49,110 nucleotides of DNA from Rhodanobacteraceae bacterium (GTDB taxonomy: Bacteria > Pseudomonadota > Gammaproteobacteria > Xanthomonadales > Rhodanobacteraceae). Location of the stretch: contig SCQS01000052.1 in assembly GCA_004299705.1 (NCBI GenBank), positions 1 through 49,110 on the forward strand. Direction: 5' to 3'. The notes beneath the pieces are model-generated. The model saw only the letters and a list, made by a program, of their open reading frames with translations. It did no database searches and was not told where the DNA came from. The translations under genes and the position numbers were made by a program. Shown one piece after another: positions 24,832 through 32,716 of this stretch; positions within the stretch are counted from its first letter, which is position 1; each line of letters starts with the position of its first letter.

Positions 24832-26032
24832 TTGCAACAGGCTGCTCGAAGACTACGTAGCGGCATGCAATTACCCGGGGGCCTTCGACGCGTGGGCGAT
24901 CGAGGAGAGTCTGCGCGAATATCTACGACTCATCGGCGCTGACCGGAAAGTAGTGAGGCTCAGCTCGCTCCAGCGCCTTTCCGACAACCCGTCGTTGGAG
25001 CAGCAAGTCCGCATGATTGTCCGACGACTCAGTTACGGCGAAGATTCGGCGCAAGGCTGTCGCGATGCCATTGTTCGTCGCGACTGTCCGCAACGTCTCT
25101 CCGTACTCGAGCTGTTGTACCACGACGACATCCGGAAAATAAGGCCTGTCCATGCTTTTGATGAAACCCGCCTCTACGAAACCCATGTTGCCGCTGATGC
25201 GGCTTGCGTCACCCGCGCACTAAGGACAGCCTCCATCCGTTACGTTCAGACGATTTGCCGTGATCGCAAGGCCGTCGTTGGCGACGTTCAGATGCTTCAA
25301 TTCGCACGCTGGTGCGTACAGCTCGCCGGTACAAGGGATTGGGGCGATGAACTTCACTGGTGTGGGTTCTCCTACGTCACTGCTGTGAAAAATCGATCGC
25401 GCCGGATCGTCGCGTGGCTGCGGCCCCTGTACGATGCCTTCGTCTCCGGTTGCTGGATGCTGCACTGGACGGCTGACACCCTGTTCTGGGTTGCCAAGCC
25501 GACGGTGCACACGGATGCAGGCCTCTTGCCGCGGCTTCACAATGCCAATGGTCCGGCACTCGGATCGGATGTCGAGGATCTTTACTCATGGCATGGTGTA
25601 GTGGTGCCAGCACACGTTATCACCCATCCGCAGTCGATCACCCCAGACGAGATAGATCGCGAGATCAATATGGAAGTACGACGGGTGCTGATCGAGCGTT
25701 ACGGCGTCGGTCGTTACTATCGTGATTCCGGTGCGCAAATCATCCAGCGCGATACCAGTGGCCTTCTATATCGCAAAACCATTCCAGGTGAGGAGCCGGT
25801 CGTCATGGTGCGGGTGCTCAATTCCACGCCTGAGCCCGATGGGGTGATGTCGCGAGAGGAGGCCATCGAGATATTTGGCAATGCGGCTTGTGCTGCCCTC
25901 AACGCACCGGAAGGATCCCGTTTCAAAGAATACATGCTTCGCGTACCCCCTGATATTCGCACCGCGAGAGAAGCTGTCGCATGGACTTTCGAGTTGCAAG
26001 CCGATGCCTATCACCCATCAATTGAATCTTGA
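24818..26032 (+). CDS. DUF6745-domain protein of unknown function
   Basis: A 404-residue cytoplasmic protein with no signal peptide or membrane segment. The C-terminal half has the pattern I associate with DUF6745: LHNANGPALGSDVEDLYSWHG, VPAHVITHPQSITPDEID, EVRRVLIERYG, DTSGLLYRKT, VMVRVLNSTPEPDG and YMLRVPPDIRTAREAVAWTF. The N-terminal half is helical, with an aromatic-rich middle (FWVAKPTVHTD). Function is not known for the family. ATG 24818 is used because it lies in the end of the preceding small gene and begins MSKIDCNRLLEDYV. The gene pair ends convergently to the WYL gene, 129 bases away. Confidence 0.7.
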   Translation: MSKIDCNRLLEDYVAACNYPGAFDAWAIEESLREYLRLIGADRKVVRLSSLQRLSDNPSLEQQVRMIVRRLSYGEDSAQGCRDAIVRRDCPQRLSVLELLYHDDIRKIRPVHAFDETRLYETHVAADAACVTRALRTASIRYVQTICRDRKAVVGDVQMLQFARWCVQLAGTRDWGDELHWCGFSYVTAVKNRSRRIVAWLRPLYDAFVSGCWMLHWTADTLFWVAKPTVHTDAGLLPRLHNANGPALGSDVEDLYSWHGVVVPAHVITHPQSITPDEIDREINMEVRRVLIERYGVGRYYRDSGAQIIQRDTSGLLYRKTIPGEEPVVMVRVLNSTPEPDGVMSREEAIEIFGNAACAALNAPEGSRFKEYMLRVPPDIRTAREAVAWTFELQADAYHPSIES

Positions 26033-26161
26033 GCAGTCGATTGCGTTCGCGGCTGTTCCAGGCACATATCCGGACGATGTGTCTGGTGTGCTCCACTTTC
26101 ACTTCAGCCGTTTTGAGCCGTACAAAGGAATCGGCGTGGAGTGAGTACGGTTAAGGTCCCG

Positions 26162-27169
26162 TCAGCGCTGCTTCCCGCTGTATTGACGCGCTGCCTTGTC
26201 GAGCGAAGCCGCCATGGATTGCCGCAGCGATTTCGGAGCCAGAACCTCAACGGAAGCGCCAAAGCTCATCAACCACCAGCGCATTGACATCGTGTCCTGC
26301 ACGGTGGCCGTAAGATGTGCGCCGTAGCCAGCTTTGGTTCGCTGGACCTTCTGATCGCTCGACAACGGGCGTTCTTCAAAGAAAGTTTGCACGCCTTGGC
26401 CAAGCCGCAGCTTCAGCTTGATTTGCTGCCCGACCGGCCAATCAAACTGCCGCTCGTTTTCAATGTAGTTGCGGAGATCGAACCCCTCGGGTTCGTGCAA
26501 TGGTCGCTCTAATCTCACGGGATTCTTCATCCTGTGCAGGGCAAACAGAGGGATGTGGTTCGAACCCTCGCGTGTACCAACCAAGTAGGTCATGCCCTCG
26601 CGGTGCACCAGGCCCAAGGGATTGAAGGTGTAGCGTTCGGGCTTCGCACCAACCGCACGGTAGTCTGCTTCGAACTGCAGGCCGTCCAGCAAGGCGTTGT
26701 AAACCACCTCCACGACCCCATCCGGGATGACAACCGGCAACCGTGCCGGACCGGATGGCACCATGGCAACCCTGTGCCGCCACTTCCCGAACTTGCCGCT
26801 GTCCAAGGTACGCCGCGCCTCGTCGAACTGCGGCCGCCAAATCTCGAGCAGGCTTCGGGGCCATAGTGGCACCAAGTACTGCTCGATCATGTTGAGCGTC
26901 AAGGCGCTCGGAGCATCCAGTACCGGGAGAACGAGAGGCCGGGCATTGCGCTTGTAGGACCAACCTGCTGGCTTGGCATCGTCCGTGACAAGGCCCATTG
27001 GGTGTTTCAGCTTTTGCAGATCCCGCTGGACGCTGCGGAGGTCGATCTCGAACCCAAGCAACCTGAGCTTCTCCTGCAATGCACGGGCAGGAACCTTGCC
27101 GGGAAGCCGCGGAATCAGGCCCAGCATGGTGATCAGCCTTGCCAGGCTCGTGGGCAATTCTTCTGTCAT
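26162..27169 (-). CDS. WYL-domain transcriptional regulator
   Basis: A 335-residue protein with an N-terminal winged helix-turn-helix (about 8-60, ending in SVQRDLQKL), a middle helical region (LNMIEQYLVPLWPRSLLE) and a WYL domain at about 150-225 (ADYRAVGAKPERYTFNPLGLVHREGMTYLVGT and IPLFALHRMKNPVRL). A WCX-like C-terminal extension follows (LKLRLGQGVQTFFEERPL). This is the layout of BrxR/CapW-type regulators that control many anti-phage loci and may sense nucleic acid or nucleotide ligands. It is divergent from the double-AAA gene, with a 128-base gap that holds the promoter and a palindromic operator (27241-27261). Repressor function and self-regulation are inference. Confidence 0.85.
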   Translation of the reverse strand: MTEELPTSLARLITMLGLIPRLPGKVPARALQEKLRLLGFEIDLRSVQRDLQKLKHPMGLVTDDAKPAGWSYKRNARPLVLPVLDAPSALTLNMIEQYLVPLWPRSLLEIWRPQFDEARRTLDSGKFGKWRHRVAMVPSGPARLPVVIPDGVVEVVYNALLDGLQFEADYRAVGAKPERYTFNPLGLVHREGMTYLVGTREGSNHIPLFALHRMKNPVRLERPLHEPEGFDLRNYIENERQFDWPVGQQIKLKLRLGQGVQTFFEERPLSSDQKVQRTKAGYGAHLTATVQDTMSMRWWLMSFGASVEVLAPKSLRQSMAASLDKAARQYSGKQR

Positions 27170-27217
27170 GTCGTTGGCCTTCGCGACGTTTTCGGGAGTC
27201 TATGCCGCTCCGTGGCT

Positions 27218-27245
27218 TTGACTCGCAGACTAGGAACGGTATACG
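27218..27245 (+). promoter_or_regulatory. Promoter of the double-AAA gene
   Basis: TTGACT (27218-27223) and TATACG (27240-27245) are separated by 16 bases. The palindrome at 27241-27261 covers the -10 and the start site, the usual place for a repressor to block initiation. Confidence 0.6.
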
Positions 27246-27261
27246 ACACGATCTGTCGCAT
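27241..27261. promoter_or_regulatory. 21-bp palindrome, copy 2, at the WYL/AAA divergent promoter
   Basis: ATACGACAC-GAT-CTGTCGCAT: the inner arms CGACA...TGTCG are perfect, the outer bases slightly off. It differs from copy 1 at three positions only. A further half site, TTTGTCGCA, follows at 27275-27283 just before the ribosome-binding site. Confidence 0.75.
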
Positions 27262-27297
27262 TGTACAGGCATCATTTGTCGCAAGGAGGCCACTGCG

Positions 27298-29445
27298 ATG
27301 ATCAACCTCGACATCGACGATATCGAAGACGACCCAGAACAGGACGAAGGCAAGACCAAGAAGTACGTGCTCAAGGAGTTCGACTCCAGGCTCGATGCCA
27401 TGGGCGCGTTGTATGCCCTGCGCATCGTGCGAAACGCGCGTGTCTATAGGCGTGTATTCGAGCGTAGCAGCTACGTCGACGACGAAATTTTCGAGCTGCT
27501 TGGCCTCGCACCAGGAACCAAGCGCACCAGCCCTGACAAGGCATACTCGCTGCGATCGGCAATCAAGCGGCAGGCGGTTCTCGCCGAGTCCGCGATGTCG
27601 TCCCGTCGTGATGTCTTGGCACGCAATATTGGGAAGCTCGGCGACACACTGCGTTTCTCGGACGACGAACGCCGCATACTCCATCTTGCAGTCATCACAC
27701 GGAAGGTGTCGGGTTTCACGGAACTGTGGTCGAATGCCTCACTTTCGTCAGAAGGTGTATGTGAGGCCATCGGGCGCGCGGTCGGCATGACAGGGGCGGC
27801 AGTAGGCAAGGCACTTCGGCCGAATGGACGGCTGTGCCGGAGCGGCCTTTTCGAGACGGCTCGTATTTTTTTGGACGACCGCAACCCGCTTGAGTTGAAT
27901 TCGCGTGTGGGGGGTGCACTGGTATCCCCGCGCTTCGAGATTGAGCAGTTTCTGCGCTGCCTCATCCGCAAGGGCGGCAAGCCGCGCCTGAAGCTGGAAG
28001 ACTACTCCCACATCGGCGAGGCCGAGCTTGTGCGTCGGTATATGATGGACGCAAGCGCCCATCACCGGAAAGGCGTCAACGTTTTGCTGTATGGCCTGCC
28101 GGGCACTGGAAAAACAGAGTTCGTGCGCGCGCTGGCCGGCGAATTGAAGCTGGAGCTCCATGAAGTGCCCAACGAGGATTCGGACGGCGATCCGATTCGG
28201 GGCAACCAGCGATTCTCCTCCTACGCGATCTGCCAGAAAATCCTGGCCGGAAGGCGGCGGCAGGTGATCCTGTTCGATGAAGTCGAGGACGTTTTTGGCA
28301 ACAGCGCGAACGCGTTCCTCGCCCTGTTTGGGCGCTCATTCACAGACGACTCCCGGCTTGGCAAGAGCTGGACCAACGAGATCCTCGAAACCAACCCAGT
28401 CCCGACGATCTGGGTATGCAATGACATTGGCGCCATGGACCGAGCCTACCTGCGCCGGTTCGACATGGTGGCGGAATTCCGGGCGCCCGGGCCTGCGGCC
28501 ACGCGCAAGATGATCGAGCGATACTTCCGGCCCCACGAGATCTCCGATGCCTGCGCAGAGCGGCTGTCCACGGTCGAGCAACTTCCGCCGGCCCAGATCG
28601 AACGTGTTGCCAAGGTCGTGCGTTCGCTGCGAAGCACCAGTATCGAGTGCCGGGATCGTGAGGTACTCCGGCTCGTCGAGGCATCCATGCGCGCCATGGA
28701 TCTGAAGGCCGCTGTCCCTACCGCGCCATTGCCGGCGCATTACGATCCCGCGTTCATCAATGCGGATAGCGATCTGGGCTTGCTCATCAAGGGCCTTGGC
28801 CAAGGCGCCGGTGCGCGGATGTGTTTCTACGGCCCACCCGGCACGGGCAAGACCGCGTTCGCCCACCACTTGGGCCGGAAATTGGGGCAGCCCGTGCAAG
28901 TCAAGCGCAGTTCCGACTTGCTGGACTGCTACCTCGGCGAAACGGAAAAGAAGATCGCCAATGCGTTCCGGGGCGCGCAAGAAGCCCATGCCATCCTGGT
29001 CATCGACGAAGCCGATGGCTTCCTGCGCGACCGCGCGGGCGCTTCCCGAAGCTGGGAGGTCACCCAGGTCAACGAACTGTTGACCCAGATGGAGGCCTTC
29101 GAGGGAATCTTCATCGCCTCGACCAATCTGGTCGACACCCTCGACGCGGCCTCCCTTCGGCGGTTCGACTTCAAGGTGAAGTTCGATTATTTGACTAGCG
29201 CGCAACGGCGTAGCATGCTGGCGCGCATTGCGTCGACTGCCGGGGAAAGCACCGACGAAGGCTATCGTGCTTTGGCAGAACTCGATCGTTTGGAAACGCT
29301 CACACCCGGCGACTTCGCCAATGTGTTGCGCCAGCTCCACGTTACAGGGGCAGCCCCTACGGCTACTTTGATCGTGCAGAGGCTCAAGCAAGAGGCCGCG
29401 ATGAAGCCGGAAGGCCACAAGCACAGGATCGGGTTTCTACGCTGA
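27298..29445 (+). CDS. Double AAA+ ATPase, candidate defence-island protein
   Basis: A 715-residue cytoplasmic protein. Residues 1-220 are a helical N-terminal region of no known family. AAA domain 1 has Walker A LLYGLPGTGKTEF (about 266-273), Walker B VILFDEVEDVF and sensor WVCNDIG, and ends with YLRRFDM. AAA domain 2 has Walker A FYGPPGTGKTAF (about 512-519), pore-like YLGETEKKI, Walker B ILVIDEADGF, sensor IASTN and arginine finger LRRFDF. The second domain is classic spastin/FtsH-like AAA and the first is more divergent, which suggests a Cdc48/ClpB-like two-ring machine. ATG 27298 follows AGGAGG. A short gap of 32 bases leads to the next gene, probably one operon. Its partner or substrate is unknown. 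Confidence 0.82.
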   Translation: MINLDIDDIEDDPEQDEGKTKKYVLKEFDSRLDAMGALYALRIVRNARVYRRVFERSSYVDDEIFELLGLAPGTKRTSPDKAYSLRSAIKRQAVLAESAMSSRRDVLARNIGKLGDTLRFSDDERRILHLAVITRKVSGFTELWSNASLSSEGVCEAIGRAVGMTGAAVGKALRPNGRLCRSGLFETARIFLDDRNPLELNSRVGGALVSPRFEIEQFLRCLIRKGGKPRLKLEDYSHIGEAELVRRYMMDASAHHRKGVNVLLYGLPGTGKTEFVRALAGELKLELHEVPNEDSDGDPIRGNQRFSSYAICQKILAGRRRQVILFDEVEDVFGNSANAFLALFGRSFTDDSRLGKSWTNEILETNPVPTIWVCNDIGAMDRAYLRRFDMVAEFRAPGPAATRKMIERYFRPHEISDACAERLSTVEQLPPAQIERVAKVVRSLRSTSIECRDREVLRLVEASMRAMDLKAAVPTAPLPAHYDPAFINADSDLGLLIKGLGQGAGARMCFYGPPGTGKTAFAHHLGRKLGQPVQVKRSSDLLDCYLGETEKKIANAFRGAQEAHAILVIDEADGFLRDRAGASRSWEVTQVNELLTQMEAFEGIFIASTNLVDTLDAASLRRFDFKVKFDYLTSAQRRSMLARIASTAGESTDEGYRALAELDRLETLTPGDFANVLRQLHVTGAAPTATLIVQRLKQEAAMKPEGHKHRIGFLR

Positions 29446-29477
29446 TCGCGAGTCACACAGCAAGAAGGAATCAGAAC

Positions 29478-30428
29478 ATGCTCGAGCATAATTCAAGCGC
29501 GCCGACGGGAAAGCGCACGCGCAAGTCAACGATGCCGGAGATACCTTGCCGCTGTCTTGCGCTCGTCGCCTGCGACTGGAAGCGTCAAGGAGCATCTGAC
29601 CGAACACTGTCGGACAGCGAGCTCAAAAGCAAGCGGAAAAGAAATCAAAAGATTGAAACAGGATTTGCTCCCCACTTCGCAAAAATAGTACGCATTGCGA
29701 GCGATCACGGCGCGGACACAATCCTGTTTTCACCTTGGAGCCACACCGTTACAAAAGCCCGTGATGAGCTTCGCCATGCAGATTTGTTTCCCAAGGGTAC
29801 GAAGCACCAAGCCGTAATTCTTGGTGTGCGGCGACGCAACAACGCAAAAAAAGCAAAAAATAAATACCTAGAAACGATTGAAGTTCACACTCGATCAAAG
29901 CAAAGATCGTATCCAATATTTCAGCAATTTTCTACAACGAGAGACAAAAAACAGCGTAAGAGAGACAAAAAACAGTGTAAGGAAGAAGATTTCATGGATG
30001 ACCTTCGAAATAGACGGTGTGGCAAGGTCACGGCATTCATTTGTGGTGAAACTAACATAGTCAGCGTAAAGAGAGCCAAATCAAAGGGCGGCCACCATGT
30101 GGTGGTGGATAAACGCAACGTTCGCGCTTTGTTGGACGCAAACGGCGTTCGTGTCGTCCTCAACCCGGTCCACGACTATATGACGTGGAAAATGAAACCA
30201 AAGCGAGCGGCTTTGTCATCCGAAAAGCGCACCGTCGTTAGTGTTTGGAATCGTGGATACAAGAAACGCGAAGCAAAAATTCCTTGGACAGTGTATTGGG
30301 GCGACAAAACGGCGGATTGGCGCGACCAAGACGCGAGCCCTGAGGTCGAGGAACTGCCCGATGTTTGTACTTGGCCAGTTAGTCCTGACGAACCCGGCGT
30401 CAGGATTGGCATCCTGAAGCTGCGTTAG
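29478..30428 (+). CDS. Unknown protein with possible nitrilase (CN-hydrolase) fold
   Basis: A 316-residue, very basic protein. I do not recognise it directly. The element order suggests a carbon-nitrogen hydrolase: a first strand LALVACDW, FAKIVRIASDHGADTILFS where the family has a strand ending in PE, GKVTAFICGETNIV (C at the place of the nucleophile), VRALLDANGVRVVLNPVHD and KRAALSSEKRTVVSVWN, with a final strand RIGILKL. The usual catalytic Glu after the second strand is not evident (SPWSH instead), so activity is uncertain. A 21-base tandem duplication (29941-29982) gives RDKKQRKRDKKQCK. Codon use is more AT-rich than its neighbours. It lies 32 bases after the AAA gene. Nitrilase domains are known in some reverse-transcriptase defence systems. 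Confidence 0.5.
   Translation: MLEHNSSAPTGKRTRKSTMPEIPCRCLALVACDWKRQGASDRTLSDSELKSKRKRNQKIETGFAPHFAKIVRIASDHGADTILFSPWSHTVTKARDELRHADLFPKGTKHQAVILGVRRRNNAKKAKNKYLETIEVHTRSKQRSYPIFQQFSTTRDKKQRKRDKKQCKEEDFMDDLRNRRCGKVTAFICGETNIVSVKRAKSKGGHHVVVDKRNVRALLDANGVRVVLNPVHDYMTWKMKPKRAALSSEKRTVVSVWNRGYKKREAKIPWTVYWGDKTADWRDQDASPEVEELPDVCTWPVSPDEPGVRIGILKLR
29941..29982 (+). repeat. 21-bp tandem duplication inside the nitrilase-like gene
   Basis: GAGACAAAAAACAGCGTAAG at 29941 is repeated at 29962 with one change (C to T) and a change of the last base. The unit is 21 bases, so seven codons are doubled without a frame change. Confidence 0.85.
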
Positions 30429-30498
30429 GAGTCATGCCACAAGAGCCGACTTCGCTTGTCGCGACGTTGCCAGCGGGTTCGGTTGGTCGGCTGCCTGC

Positions 30499-30533
30499 AA
30501 CGTGAGCAGGTGTTCCAACCTGTGCTCACGGTT
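30499..30533. terminator. Hairpin between convergent operons
   Basis: AACGTGAGCAGGT and ACCTGTGCTCACGGTT pair as a long stem with small bulges around a six-base loop. It sits between the ends of the plus-strand ATPase operon (30428) and the minus-strand GIY-YIG gene (30532). No strong T tract follows, so it is a possible bidirectional stop rather than a canonical terminator. Confidence 0.45.
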
Positions 30534-30927
30534 ACAGCTTGCCCTCGCCAAGCCCCAAGTGAGCGGGGCAATGCCAAGCCACGGCACAGCTCTCGAGAAG
30601 TGCGCGCGCTCGTGCGTCTGGCACGGCGAGGCATTGATACGTGTAACCATCACGTAGCCTTTTGCCTTCTCCGTGCAGAAAACTTTTGACGAACGACGAC
30701 TGCCCCGCCAAGTGATCGTTGAGGCGCTGTCGCAGGCCCTTGTTGCCCCGGAGGGTGCGCCCGACGTGGACGACGGCGCGTTTGGAATCGCGAATTACGT
30801 AAACGCATTGCTCGAATGGAGCGGTCAGCCTGCCGCGTGGCGGCGGGAACTTCGTCAAGGGCTGCTTGTTCAGCAACCGACGCAAGCGTGTAATGTTGGC
30901 TCGCTCATTTGAAGCCTGCTTCTTCAT
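30532..30927 (-). CDS. GIY-YIG-like endonuclease-fold protein
   Basis: A 131-residue protein. The GIY-YIG core shows as EQCVYVIRD (42-45 VYVI for GIY), VVHVGRT (about 54-58 for YIG plus Arg), LRQRLNDHLAGQSSF with the conserved Arg and His, and a Glu in ARALLESCAV (E about 112) at the metal-binding place. The first 35 residues are basic (ERANITRLRRLLNKQ) and may bind DNA or RNA. ATG 30927 follows CAGGAGGG eight bases upstream, a strong site that decides against the longer frame. It is the last gene of a minus-strand cassette after the exonuclease and the ADP-ribosylglycohydrolase. Function could be nuclease defence or repair. Confidence 0.68.
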   Translation of the reverse strand: MKKQASNERANITRLRRLLNKQPLTKFPPPRGRLTAPFEQCVYVIRDSKRAVVHVGRTLRGNKGLRQRLNDHLAGQSSFVKSFLHGEGKRLRDGYTYQCLAVPDARARALLESCAVAWHCPAHLGLGEGKL

Positions 30928-31025
30928 TATTCGACCCTCCTGAAAGTGATGGGTCAATTCACGACCCAGTTGTCGCCATTCTTCAGTGGCGCACTGCGAG
31001 CCGCCGGCTCCCTTGCGCAAGCCTT

Positions 31026-31481
31026 TTAGCGGCGCTCGGGTACGGCCCACCTGTTGGCCCGTGCATCGTGCAACGCATGATGCCGGGTTGCGGTGTGCAG
31101 TAGGAAGTAGTCTTCCAACTTCTGCTTGTCCAGCGATTCCCAGACATTGGTGACGGTGAGGTTGGCAGGCATGTCTTGCCCAAGCAACCGCGCCAGCAGC
31201 AGCCAGTCACCGTCGTAATCAACCGCAATCTCGGGCTCCGGGATCGTCGCCAACCAGCCAAACACCGCGTACTTCAATTCGTTGCGGCCCGCCTGGAGTA
31301 CGCCTTCCGCGCCCAGCAGCGGCAACACTTCCAGCGTGACGAAGTCGGTGCACTTGCCCAGGTCGAATTCGGTGCACTCGGCATAGAACTCGCGGCCATC
31401 CTCAGCCACCATCCCGATGCTGATCAGGTCGGTTTCCGGATCGTTCCAATCGACAAACTCGGTGTCCAGGAATACCTGCAT
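31026..31481 (-). CDS. DEDDh 3'-5' exonuclease-like protein (Rv2179c type)
   Basis: A 151-residue single-domain protein. It begins MQVFLDTEFVDW, with the first DEDD motif (D6, E8), has PEIAVDYDGDWLLLARLL for the second, and HHALHDARANRWA near the end, the HxxxxD motif of the DEDDh class. The short length and DLISIGMVAEDGREFYAEC match the small 3'-5' exoribonuclease family with Rv2179c of Mycobacterium tuberculosis (DUF5051). ATG 31481 follows GGGGAATC and starts directly at the catalytic strand. It stands 98 bases before the GIY-YIG gene and 103 bases after the hydrolase gene on the same strand, so co-transcription is likely. Confidence 0.75.
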   Translation of the reverse strand: MQVFLDTEFVDWNDPETDLISIGMVAEDGREFYAECTEFDLGKCTDFVTLEVLPLLGAEGVLQAGRNELKYAVFGWLATIPEPEIAVDYDGDWLLLARLLGQDMPANLTVTNVWESLDKQKLEDYFLLHTATRHHALHDARANRWAVPERR

Positions 31482-31584
31482 GAGATTCCCCGTTCCGCTT
31501 CCGCAAGCATACGCACCACCCGTCGCAGATACCGAGACAGTCGAGCCCTCGTTCTGGAGGGGTACGAGGGCTGCTGCGACGGCG

Positions 31585-32529
31585 TCATGTTGTTGCGCCC
31601 GGAGCACCAAGCTTCCTGCGTGCATACATGGTCTCGGCAAGTGATGTGATGTCTTCTCGCAACGCAAGGCGGGCCAGCCACGGTGCAGGAATGCCCGGTT
31701 TGCCGTAGAACGCACCGGCTACCTGGCCGCAAATTGCTGCGGTGGTATCAGCGTCCTCGCCAAGGTTCGCGGCCAGGAGGATCGCATCGCGGAATGACGT
31801 GGTGGAGTCGAAGGCCCACAGTGCAGCCTCGAGGCTGCGCACGACATAACCCGTGCCGCGTATTTCTTTCACGGGCGTGCCACGGTAGCTCCCACGAGCG
31901 ATGGCCGAGATTTGGCCCGCAAGAGCCGGGTGGCCTGAATCGGCGAACAGCACATCGGATTTCGACTCGCCGTGCAGCGCGCGGACCAATATCCTCGCCA
32001 ACAGGCGGCATGCATCCACGCACTCGATTGCACCGTGGGTAGTCCGCGAACTTTCTGCGGCGTAGCGTTCGGCGGCCTCGATATCATGCGCATAAAACAT
32101 CGGCACGGGAGCCAACCGCATGATGGAACCGTTGCCGGCCGTGTCCGGGTCTGCCGATCCCGCATACGGATCCCCCGTCGCCTCGTAATGTTGAAGCGCG
32201 CTGTTGACCGTACGGCCGATGTCGAAACACTTGCCGGTGCTGCTCAGGTATCCGCCATTCTGCCAGCGGCAATAGCGATCCATTTGGTCTTTCGCGTCGA
32301 ATCCTCCGCATTCGACCAGGCTGGACGCCAAGCACAGAGCCATGGACGTGTCGTCCGTCCATTGGCCGGGTTCGAGATCGAATGGACCGCCTCCGACCAT
32401 GTCATTGATGGGCTCGAACGTCCCGGGCGTCGCAAATTCGAGCGTGGTTCCGACCGCATCGCCCACCGCGAGCCCGAGCAGGCAACCGCGGTAGCGTGAA
32501 CGAAGATCAGGCGATGGGTTTGCTGGCAC
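31585..32529 (-). CDS. ADP-ribosylglycohydrolase family protein
   Basis: A 314-residue all-helical hydrolase that removes ADP-ribose from proteins, nucleic acids or small molecules (DraG/ARH family). The N-terminal SRYRGCLLGLAVGDAVGTTL and QWTDDTSMALCLASSL (TDDT 58-61) give the first pair of Mg ligands, NGSIMRLAPVPMFY is the substrate loop, and NLGEDADTTAAICGQ (D259, D261, T262) the second metal site, so all catalytic residues are kept. The start is GTG 32529 (MPANPSPDLRSRYRG); no better start is seen. A 21-bp palindrome lies about 85-105 bases upstream. It is the first gene of the minus-strand cassette. In defence islands such enzymes often counter ADP-ribosylation or act on NAD-derived signals. 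Confidence 0.87.
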   Translation of the reverse strand: MPANPSPDLRSRYRGCLLGLAVGDAVGTTLEFATPGTFEPINDMVGGGPFDLEPGQWTDDTSMALCLASSLVECGGFDAKDQMDRYCRWQNGGYLSSTGKCFDIGRTVNSALQHYEATGDPYAGSADPDTAGNGSIMRLAPVPMFYAHDIEAAERYAAESSRTTHGAIECVDACRLLARILVRALHGESKSDVLFADSGHPALAGQISAIARGSYRGTPVKEIRGTGYVVRSLEAALWAFDSTTSFRDAILLAANLGEDADTTAAICGQVAGAFYGKPGIPAPWLARLALREDITSLAETMYARRKLGAPGATT

Positions 32530-32612
32530 AGGCGTGGCCCATGTGACATGGGGCGGTTACATCGAAGGCTCTCACCCCAGTCACCCCGCACTCCATACAG
32601 TCTCGCACAGTG

Positions 32613-32633
32613 CTGCGACAACATGTGTCGCGC
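32613..32633. promoter_or_regulatory. 21-bp palindrome, copy 3, upstream of the ADP-ribosylglycohydrolase
   Basis: CTGCGACA-ACATG-TGTCGCGC: TGCGACA and TGTCGCG keep the arm sequence and spacing of copies 1 and 2 (15 of 21 identical to copy 1). It sits in the only non-coding stretch between the minus-strand cassette and the RND permease end, so it most likely controls the cassette. Confidence 0.6.
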
Positions 32634-32716
32634 CGCAGGATGGCGGACGTGCGACGTTCGTCCGCTATGAGGCAGTACGATTTTGGCCGCGACTGTCTCC
32701 TCAGGGTCGGATATCG

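Noticed and set aside
25875-26144. Small plus-strand open frame at the end of the DUF6745 gene
   Set aside because: It overlaps the DUF6745 coding region in another frame, has no ribosome-binding site and no recognisable sequence.
30457-30465. TTGTCGCGAC sequence as a possible fourth island operator
   Set aside because: The half sites are fused without the 3-7 base spacer and in the wrong order. It lies between convergent gene ends, not at a promoter.
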